Assembly: GCA_004335635.1 (NCBI GenBank)
Contig: QAXH01002092.1
Location: 1 to 24,689, forward strand
Length of the DNA stretch: 24,689 nt
From: Chloromonas sp. AAM2
Taxonomy: Eukaryota; Chlorophyta; Chlorophyceae; Chlamydomonadales; Chlamydomonadaceae
Direction of reading: 5' to 3'
Part shown: in pieces, positions 1-9,200 of the stretch
Layout: every line of letters starts with the position of its first letter
How positions within the stretch are numbered: position 1 is the stretch's first letter
Notes under the pieces: generated by a model
Databases searched by the model: none
What the model was told of the DNA's origin: nothing
The model's input: the letters and a program-made list of their open reading frames with translations, nothing else
Program-made: the position numbers and the translations under genes

Positions 1-2
1 TG

Positions 3-74
3 CTTGCACTTGCTCTGTCCGGCGCCTCGCAGTGCCCGCTTGCACTTGCTCTGTCCGGCGCCTTGCAGTGCCCG
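3..74. repeat. Two-copy 36-bp tandem repeat
   Basis: Two adjacent 36-bp units (3-38 and 39-74) differ at one base. They lie just upstream of the first exon I can support in the ATPase-like gene, so they are probably intronic. No function is visible. Confidence 0.85.
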
Positions 75-122
75 CTTGGGCTTGCTTCATAGGCGAGGTG
101 TATGCGCCCTTGCTGCCTGCAG

Positions 123-1389
123 GCAGCTACTCAGCGTCTGGGCGGAGGCGAAGGCGGCGGGGGTCGTCACGGGCTGGCCAGTGATCGCGATAGATGAAGC
201 GAACATCTTGATGGGATGGTCCCAGCAGTATCGCAACAAGCTGGGCCAACTTGCGCGCTTCTTTGTTTACATGACCAAGCAGACAAACAAACAGCACGTG
301 TTTCTGGGGTCATCCGAGTCCAGCCTCTTGGCTTGGGCTGACATGGGTGAGTGCATGGGGAGGAATTGGGTTGTGAAGAGGTGAGCTATCAGGGTACACA
401 GCCACGGCCGAGTGCTGTGTTGTCAAGGTATCCAGCCTATGCTCGCACCCGTGTATTCATCCATGGTAATGTACTTATTCTCAGTGCTGTGCTACTTACC
501 CGTGCTATTGCATTCGTTCGGGACCCATGACTGGTGTTTCACCTTGCTTGCAGAGCTTGGTGTTGACTTCTGGGAACCTGTGGTGGTGGGCAAATTTGCC
601 AAGGACGTTGCACGAGAGTGCTTTGAGAAACACCTGGGCGTGGGCAGCCTGTCAGACAGCAACTGGGACAAGGTGTATGAGGTAAGGGGACAGGGGAACG
701 GCAAGGCCATTGAGATACAACTTGTCGCCGTGGCGCCAAGGGCACAATGTTGCTGTGCACACACACCCTGCCTGCTTAGAGCACGAGGCTCCAGGTGTGC
801 AGCCTGCGGGTTGGGGTCACGCGTGCGGGGCCACGGGTGCAAGGGCACGGGTGCGGGGTCACGGGTGCGGAATCACGGGTGCGGGGTCACGGGTATGGGG
901 TTCCTGGGAAGGTATCACGGGTGCAAGGTCACGGGCGCTGCTGTTACATCGTTGGTAGCACCCTGGCCTTGATTCACATCGCAAAGTAATTTGGACGTTT
1001 GAGCAGTTGCAACCAGGCAATCGTGCACATCAACACCTTGTGTGCGGTGTGCCGTTCCCAGGTCTGCGGTTGGAATGCGGGCATGTTGCGCCGAGCCAAT
1101 GCACGGCATGGGGCAGCCATCAGCAGGCAACCTCAGGGGTTCAAGGTCAATTGGGATCAAGGTGAGCATGTTGCTCCGGGTGAAGAGGAACATTCTCAGC
1201 GTCCGGCCATACTCGGACTGGGCGCTGGACCTGGAGGAGGAGGTGTATGGCCCGGAGTTGCTCTACGTTGTCACGACGGTTTACCCAACAGACTTGTACT
1301 GCCTGAGCAGGATGAAGACGGGTCTAAGGGGCGGAAGCAAACAAGGTGCGAGCTGGCTCAGTGACAAAATGGTTATTTTGGGGTTATGA
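123..1389 (+). CDS. P-loop/AAA-type ATPase-like protein, 3' part, possibly a pseudogene
   Basis: This is the C-terminal portion of a spliced ATPase-like gene; the Walker A exon lies outside the window. Supported exons are 123-346 (acceptor CAG ending at 122), 554-681 and 1062-1161, and the splice phases agree at the two visible junctions (346/554 phase 1, 681/1062 phase 0). The first exon carries a Walker-B-like stretch, VIAIDEANIL, then a sensor-1-like VFLGSSESS. The second reads ELGVDFWEP and GKFAKDVARECFEKHL. The third begins VCGWNAGMLRR, a pattern seen in prokaryote-type ATPase_2-like STAND/AAA proteins. After about 1161 the plausible coding frame switches to +1 (RPYSDWALDLEEEVYGPELLY, ending at TGA 1387-1389) with no usable intron between. 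Either the gene has a frameshift, or the true 3' end is at an exon I cannot define. The molecular function beyond ATP binding is not known to me. Confidence 0.5.
813..938. repeat. 14-bp minisatellite, 9 units
   Basis: Nine consecutive 14-bp units (consensus GGGGTCACGGGTGC) fill exactly 126 bases. Units 6-8 are the most diverged. The array lies inside the intron between the exons ending at 681 and starting at 1062 of the ATPase-like gene. It produces spurious open frames on the + strand. Confidence 0.93.
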
Positions 1390-2474
1390 ACAGCACTGGC
1401 GTGTGTTTGCCGACACACGGGCCATCATGATGTGGTGAGGTTATACAACACGATATTGAAACTCATGTATCAGGCAAACACAGTGCACAGCATGCGACTG
1501 AGACTCGTCACACGTGCGATTGAGCCTGCGACAATGGGTGTTCAACATGCAGCTTGTCTATGGAGGCAGATTTTGCGGCAGCCCAGACAGTGGCAGAGTC
1601 GGAATTTTAACAAGAATCTAATGATATAAATGTGTGTCACTGAAGATCAGAAACTTTTGCAAGGAAATTGGAATCACTTAGCAGGTAGGCAAATTGCATT
1701 GAAAGCCAGTTTTGCCTGCAATTTCTGTATGGGACGGAAAGAGTCATAGCACTCCTTGGTCTTTCTCAACCCTTTAAGGCTTCTCAACAGGATGTGGGTC
1801 ATGTGGGCTCAAGTGAGGGGTCTGCTACGTGGGGGCCTAGGGAGAGTGCCCAGGTGAGGCAAGGTCTAAACGTCTTATCCACTTAGGCCTTTGTGGGCAG
1901 TTCATGATACCAGGCCATGCCTGTTGGGTTCGTGATGCGGTTAGAGTCTATAGTCTGGTCTCAAGCCTACTGACACTGGGCTGTTTTGGGCCAGCGCAGC
2001 ATGCGTTGTACAACACAGCACAGCCAAGTGAGCAGCCAAGTGAGCAGCTGCATGCCACAGTATCCCGTAAACCTGATGCTATCCTTTGATTCCACCTCAT
2101 TCATGCACTTGACGAGTTCCTCTGGTATGGCCTCAGGTGTTGTGACCACCCTGAAGGAAGCGGCAGTGGTTGAGGCACTGAGCATGGGTGGCGGTCTGCT
2201 AAGCGGTTGATCTGGGTTGGTTCCTTGGTCCTGAGCCGTACTGTTGCAAGCGGTGGTGGTGCTGGCACCGCACTTACTGCTGTCAGACGCAGACGCATGC
2301 ATTGCACTCTTCCATCTATTACGTTTGCTGATCTCCCACCCAGCCTGTCAACCAAAGTAGCATACGGGCTCCGCAGTGCATGCAACGGGCTCGGGAAGGA
2401 CTGCAGTGAGCTGATGATTGGCAGTGTGTCGCACTCTTGTCACTGCGTTGAAGGCACATGAATGCCTGACCTTA
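1390..2474. other. Intergenic stretch, no gene recognised
   Basis: Only short open frames with no recognisable protein pattern are present. It contains a perfect 12-bp direct duplication (CAGCCAAGTGAG, 2021-2032 and 2033-2044). A minus-strand stretch at 2073-2150 has plausible codons between an AG and a GT but nothing to connect it to. Confidence 0.5.
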
Positions 2475-2980
2475 GATGCCGCCACTGAGATGTGGGCAGT
2501 GCCTATTCATGAATCTGGCTATGATTTGTTAGGACGAAGAATTGCATGTGCATATCACTCTAGTAACGTAGTAGACACACACACACATTGTCAATGAGCG
2601 CCTACGACCTGATGTGATTAGCGATGATCATTTGTATGCTAAGACCCACCGGCCAGCCATTGCCGCTCTACTCAGTACTCATAGGCTGAGGTGGCTACGG
2701 CACATGGGTGGCATGCCTGACACGTCTTCCGTCAAAAGATTGCTTTTTGCAACTGCCCCGGCCCCAGTTGGTCAGGAGAGGGTTTTGAGAAGAATCATGG
2801 GGTGCCTAAGCCCAACATGGACCGAGTTGCCAAGGCTGACCTGCGCATTCTGAAAGACTTTTGCATAACTGAACACTCGTAGCTGAATGACTGCCACGAT
2901 AGAGCGCATTGGAGAGAACTTGTGTCTTTTTGCTGTACCGTGGGTAAAGCCGCAAAAAGCCATGTAATGATGATGATGAC
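2475..2980 (+). mobile_element. Decayed 3' end of a non-LTR (LINE-type) retrotransposon
   Basis: The frame from 2593 reads through LRWLRHMGGMPD and SVKRLLFA, the conserved tail seen after the reverse transcriptase domain of many LINE ORF2 proteins (compare the RLRWLGHVARMPD..KRLLFG type). Around 2800 the frame shifts; it continues as VPKPNMDRVAKADLRILKDF, hits a stop at about 2879-2881, and continues as NDCHDRAHWRELV, the usual terminal DR..WR.LV block. Upstream, around 2490, a short stretch reads EMWAV, reminiscent of the E.WAV motif that precedes this tail. The piece ends in an ATG/ACAC-type simple repeat (about 2966-3000), like a LINE 3' tail. At least one frameshift and one stop make it non-functional. 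No reverse transcriptase catalytic region remains. Confidence 0.75.
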
Positions 2981-3000
2981 ACACGCACACACCCACACAC
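2966..3000. repeat. Simple repeat (ATG)n then (CA)n-like
   Basis: A run of ATG triplets is followed by CA-rich sequence directly at the end of the LINE fragment. It is probably the 3' tail of the element. Confidence 0.7.
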
Positions 3001-3275
3001 AACTTGACACAAGCACCTTCAGCAACCCCCTGTTAGCTTTCTAGAACATTCTGATGCACTATGTGACGGTGCAGGGAGCCGGGGAGGGTGCAGGCTGACA
3101 TGCTGCTGTAACTACAGGATAGCTAGCTGCACTTGACCTGATCTCGATCTCCCTTTATGGCGCATGGTTTTCTCGTTGACAGTTTATAAGTTGGGATCGG
3201 TTGAACTAGGGTTGATGAGCTTCTGGCTTGCCCGCTGAATGTGCAAGCTCTGGCTTATGCATTTGCCACAGCACC
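3001..3275. promoter_or_regulatory. Presumed promoter and 5' UTR of the ABCG gene
   Basis: This is the space between the LINE remnant and the ATG at 3276. No convincing TATA box or other element is recognised. The ATG itself sits in a strong context (CACCATGG). Confidence 0.3.
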
Positions 3276-6200
3276 ATGGCGACGTCATGGTTTGCCGTCT
3301 GGGTGCCGTTGGCGGGCTTCGCGCACGCCTTCGCGCTGTTCGTGTTGTTGTGGAACTCCCGATTGGTCCGGCATTCCCGCGCCTGGCGACTGCTGGCTAA
3401 AGCATTCAGCCGCGTACGCCAGCAATCTGCAGGTGCTCAAGGGCGAACATGAGCTCGCTCATGCGCCTTCCTCCCAGCTTCACACGGTGACACCTCGCCC
3501 ATCGCCCGCAGGTGCCGCAGGTATCGTATCGCCTAAGCTTGGCTCTTTGCCGCCCTCGAGTGTTTCGCAATCGTCATCCTTCAAGCATGCCGTTCGGAGG
3601 CTGCAAAACGCCCACGGCACGCGTGCCATCCTTTCCTGGCGGCACCTGAGATGTAGCTACCCGGCCCCTGGCCAGAAAGGTGGACGCAAAGCTGTCCTGC
3701 AGGTACGGTCACGCCTTCCCTGTGCAGCCTGTCTTACCCTACTTGTGGCCGCACTCGTGCTCAACATAGCTCGCCATGATGCAGGCGCACAGCTCCCCAT
3801 GCAGCAATGTGGCCTTGCCACCTGGTGCATGTAGGATGCCATGGGGGTGGTGAGCGAAGGACAGCTGGCGGCAATACTCGGCCCTTCAGGAGGCGGCAAG
3901 AGGTGAAGGAAATCATATTAACACGTTGTGCTTTAAATAGTGTCTGGTCTGGCCAAGGTGTGCAACTGTATGTGTTGCTGAAACAGCTGCTTCGTTTTTG
4001 GCTGCGCCTGGCCTGAAACAGCATCGCTCTCAGGCATTGCAGTAGCAAAAGGCTTTAGCACATTAGAGCACATCATATCACTCCATCATACCACTCTAAT
4101 TGTTCCCTCCGTTACCAGCACTTGAATCTCAGACTGTCTGGGAGGCTCGCCGCTAGTTTTTGTGTTCGATTGTTCCTCGGCCTGGTTTGCAGCACCCTGC
4201 TTGAGATGCTGGCCGGGCGCAAGGCTCTTGGAGAGCTCTATGGGCGCCTGGGCCTGGCCAGCCGCTGGATGCCCCCAGCCACCCGTGCCACGCCCGCCCT
4301 GCCCATTCCCGGTGCACCGCCTACCCCGCTCACATGCGCTCCACCAACCGCTGTCACCACCATTGTCCAACCGACCACCCTGGTCGAACCTCCACCAAAC
4401 AGCCAGCAGCAAACGCGCACCGCAACCGCATTGGACTTCAGCCTGTCGCATCGCCTGCCCCCCGCTGGCCCGCCCCTCACGCTTGGCCTTGCTGTAGCCG
4501 AGGTGGCGAGCCCTGCAGATGAGATGGGCCATGCGACGACCATGGACTCGCCTACTGGCATCAAGGGTGGTCATGCCCGCATCAGCGGTGACAACAGCAG
4601 CACTGGAAGCGGTGTGTGTGGCTGTGGAAGGGAGGTGGACGGGACGTGGTTGGTGTGGCGCGATGTGAGGCAACACGCGGAGGCGGTCAAGAACGTGGCG
4701 GCGTTTGTCCCCCAGGTATGCCTGCCAACTCAGCTCACTTTGTACGGCTGATATTTGCTACTCCTTGCCCAGCGTGCACCATTTTGTTCATTGCAGAGCC
4801 TGGCTGCAGTGCCTGCTGTGTGAAGTGCATTGCAATGCTTGTGGTTGTCACGGCTTGCAGGAGAGCGTGTTCCCTGCCAGTCTGACTGCCGAGGAGGTGC
4901 TGATGGTCCAGGCCAGCCTCATGGGCATAGGCGAGGCCACATACCAGCAGCGCCGAGTGACGGGTAGGTCAACGGGTGGTGGACTGTACATGCGTGGAAC
5001 GAGGCGGGCAGACCAGGGTAGGTTTGCTTGGCTGGGCAACGCATGCTTATGATACTGAAATACTGCAGCTCCTGTAGATCCTCATGAGCACTCAGTAATC
5101 ACGACAGCTGCAGCATCATGTCGTACCGCATATTCCCGGTCACCGGTGTGTTGCAGTCGGATCTTGACCTGCCGCCTCACGCACTCATGCCAAAGGTTGT
5201 GCATCTCCTCTTGCTTGCGCAGTGGCTGATCAAGTCTCAGCTGCTAGCATCACCACCCAGGCCACCGCAGGGCCCAGCACCCACCGCCAACGCCTCCAAT
5301 CGGCCGTGGCACATGCGTTGCGTGAGATTGGGCTGGCACAGCAGGCATCCACGCTGGTGAGGTCAAGGGTATGCTTAGGTTGGCGTTAGGCTAGGTCGGG
5401 CCGTATGCTTACATCGCGGTTGTTTCTAACCACAACATGTCTGGACATCACTAGAGCCCTGTATCCTGACGCTGAGTCAGTGCGTCGAGCTGCCGAACAC
5501 AGAAGTCAACACAGAAGTCAACACTGGGACCAGCACTCAGGACAAATCTTTCCTTGTGCAGTGGCCGGTTCCCGCAGCATCCTTTGCGCCTCAGCCGCCA
5601 AATGCTCCAGTTGACCAATGTGTGGTGCCGTCCTGCTCTCGATGCCTCAGCGCGATGTGTAGTGATCTGCATACTGGACACTGATATGGATTCCTCGACC
5701 ATGTGCACGGTTCAACGTCTAATGTGTCTGACCTACCAGTTGAAAAATGAAACGCAGCTGCGCAGTGAACGGGGGTTTTAGGCATTTCACAGGCCAACCG
5801 GGACCGCGCGCAGCTGCATGCAGCCAGGATAGTCGGAAAGCCTTGCCCAACCCTTATTCGCAGGGCATCTGAAGCGATTATGTTCTAAGCCGGCTGTGCC
5901 CGCGTACAGGTTGGCGGGCCGTTGGCTGGTGGCTTGGTGTTGCGCGGCTTGAGCGGGGGCGAGCGCAAGCGTCTGTCCGTGGCCGCCGGGCTGATCGGAG
6001 GCCCCACGCTGCTGCTACTGGACGAGCCAACGACCGGGCAGGTGGGAGGAAGTGTCGTGCGTCGCACATTTCGTCTGCATAGCCTGCCTACCTCGCTGTT
6101 TGTGAACAACATTTGCCTGCCTGCCTTCCACCGCATGACCGCTGCTTCTGTACGGCTCACGTGCCTCGCATCATTTGTATGTGTGTTTCGCAGGATGCTT

Positions 6201-9200
6201 CTGCCGCCGCCGCGCTGATGGGTCACCTGTCAGCGTTGTGTGCACGGCAGGGCCTGACAGTGCTGTGCAGCCTGCACCAGCCGCGCGCTTCTATCTGGGA
6301 ATGCCTGGATGTGGTAAGCAGAGACATCCCGGGGCATTGCCGATCACACGTTTCTGCACTGATAGGGCTGGGATCACAGGCAACAGTAATCAGAACAGCT
6401 TAGTGCTGAGTCATGCAAATGCAGGTACAGCAGTCTTCGACTCTTACCCTCGCAGCAGCGCAGCTCAACAGGCGATTGATTTTTTGTGCAGCTTGCAAGC
6501 AGCCCCGCAGATGCCCCATCTACTACGGCCGCCCTACAGGCATGGTCTCGCACATGTGCCAAACTACCCCTTCTGTTTGCCTGGTAGGTTGTAGTTCTGT
6601 CGCAGGGTTACACCATCTACAGCGGGCCCCGCCTGGGCCTGGTGCCAGCCCTCGAGCCGCTGGGCTACGCCTACGCGCCCGCCAAGCACGGCAGCCCCGC
6701 CAACTGGGTCATGGACCTCGTCAACACCAGCTTTGATAAGCCAGCGGTGAGTCATTGCAGGCTCTAGTCAGAGGGTGTCAAGGATAACAGCAGGTCTGCA
6801 ACACTCTGCAGGCTGCAGGTGTGAACGTTCCAAAGTGTGTAGTCCAAGTCCAGGTGTGAAGGTCGAGTGTAATGAGATAGCAGCATATCTACCAGGGCTG
6901 CACTGAGGTCTGCGCGTGGCACCGCCTCTTCCATTTCACACTTCCCGTCTCACCTCTTCCATCTCAGTCTCCATCCGCTGCTTCTCCCTGTTTCAGGAGC
7001 TGTTTGGCCACACCATGACGACTTGTGAGGAACTGTCTAAGGCAGCGGCCGCTGCCGCCGCCTGCTGGACCAGCACACACCCATTGCTGGAGGGCGAGGT
7101 CACGGCGGCAGCCGCTGAAGCAGAGGCCAACAGACCGGGGCGGCTGAGCGCCTGTGGTGCACTAGGGGCGTGCTTGCCTGGAGCCCAGTGGCGCTTGAAG
7201 GATGAAGAGGTGGCGGTGAAGGGGCCAGGGAAGGGTACCGGCACTGTGGCGGCAACAGGCGGCAGCGAGGCGGCTTCTGCGGCTTCTGCGCCTGGTGTGT
7301 TGGAGCGAGAGCGGGAACGGGCCCGGAGGGGTGCATCGTGGTGGCGCCAGGTGGGAATGATGTCATGCTGATGTGCCTTCAGCCTACGGATTGACCCGGT
7401 ATCAGCTGTCGTGCGGTCGTTGCTTGTAGCCAGAGAGCACGCCAGTGCAGCTTTGACGCATGAGTTCCCCTCAGGCTGTTGCCGGATTCAAGATATGATG
7501 ATCGTACGTGCATGAACAACATTGTTTCAACTGAGCGCGCAGTTCATGGTGCTGTCGTGGCGGGAGGCCACAATCGTAATACGCAATCCTATGGACCTGG
7601 CAGGAAGGTGGGTGTTGACATTGAAGGAACGTGACAATGAGGTAGTATGGAGGCTTTTGATGTAGGCTTTTGCTATCACAGTGGACCGTGTTCCGACTGC
7701 TGTCTTCACCTGACCGCTGCTCCGCTGGTTTCCTGCCTAAGCACCTGCCATGGCATCGTAAACATTAGCTGTGCGTGCTTCACTTAGCATGCCTATGCCA
7801 ACATGCAACTCAGCTTGTTCGATCGTCATGTTTGGTGCCGCTTGCAGGATGCTTGCGTTCTGCTGGGCAGCTATTGTGATTGGCGCCGTCTTCTATGGGT
7901 TGCCAGACACAATCCAGGGTCTCATGTAAGTGGAGAAGGACAAGAAAAAGCGGGTCAGAGCTACAAATTGGTTGTGCGCTCCAGCAGCACCAACAGCCCA
8001 GCCATGTGTGGGTTGTGTCAAGACATCACATGTGAATGAGTACAAAGCGAGAGCGTCGCGACAGTGTGTTTGCAACGCCGCCATGCGATTGTGCAGGTCG
8101 CGCAGCATCGTCTCATACGTCGAGTCCATCGTCCTGTTTCTGCTGCCCTTCGTCTATATGTCTTACTATGCGGCGGATCGCCAGATCTTTGTCGCTGATA
8201 TAGTGGCCGGGTAAGATGTGGAAAGGGAAGTCATGGGGCTTCTCCTGTTCGGCTCTCTGCTTGTGTCAACCCGACAGGCTTCACCTACACTGCTCAGCGT
8301 GCATGTGTAACACCGTGCTGCTGTTTCCGCTGCTACCGCTCCTTACAGCTTCTTCACCGAAACATCGCTCCAAGAGAGTCCAAGAAGGCTTGTCTCGGTC
8401 GCATTACGCTATCTATGTCGGTTGGCCTCGCTGCGCTCAGTACAGTGCCGAGTGCTAATTGCTCGATCACGCTGTCTGTTCGACAGGCTGTACAGCCCCT
8501 CCGCCTACTACGTGGCGAAGGCCGGACAGCTGACGCTATTCTCCGCCCTAAACTCTGTGGTGTTCACCGGCATTATTTATGCCATGGCGAACTTACAGCC
8601 GCGCGGGGTCTCGCTACTGCACAACATTGTCCTCGGGAGTTTGGGCTATCTGACTGCACAGCAGGTGGGTCTGCGACGAGCCAGAGTATACTTGCAAAGG
8701 AACAACAAGCAAGGGCGCGGAGTAAGGTAGGCAACCCAATGCGACTTTGTGGCAGAATAGCTTCTGTATGTCGCAATTTTCACAGCGCTTCAAGTGCTAC
8801 ACACTGCGCCTGTTTGCGCTCTCAGGTGATGTATTGCGCTTCCATCATAGCTCCGAACCAGGACGTGGCGTTCATGCACGGCATCCTTTGGACTGCCATC
8901 AACATCCTTGTCTCCAACTACCCGATACTTTTGTCGGACTACACCATGAGCTGGGTGTGGCCAGTCAGGTGGGAGCATGTGTCATGCTTGGCCTGCGTGT
9001 CGTGTCGTAGGGCCTGAGGTCGTATGGCCTACTGTGTTGTAAGCGTGGGCACTGCGGTTTGTTTGAGGGCGCAGTTACGTATGCAGTGATGCCTTGCGCT
9101 TGCCAACTAACACGATTAGGTACTGTCAAGCCATTCGCGGCATGATAACATCATACCACGATACCTTGCAATCTTGGCAGCAGGCAGTAGCCAGAGTCCG

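Noticed and set aside
2073..2150. Minus-strand exon-like segment (reads VVTTPEAIPEELVK)
   Set aside because: It has plausible codons and flanking AG/GT, but no neighbouring exon, start or family match; too short to support.
4086..4676. 196-codon minus-strand open frame
   Set aside because: It is the shadow of ABCG exon 4, whose GC-rich codons leave the opposite strand open.
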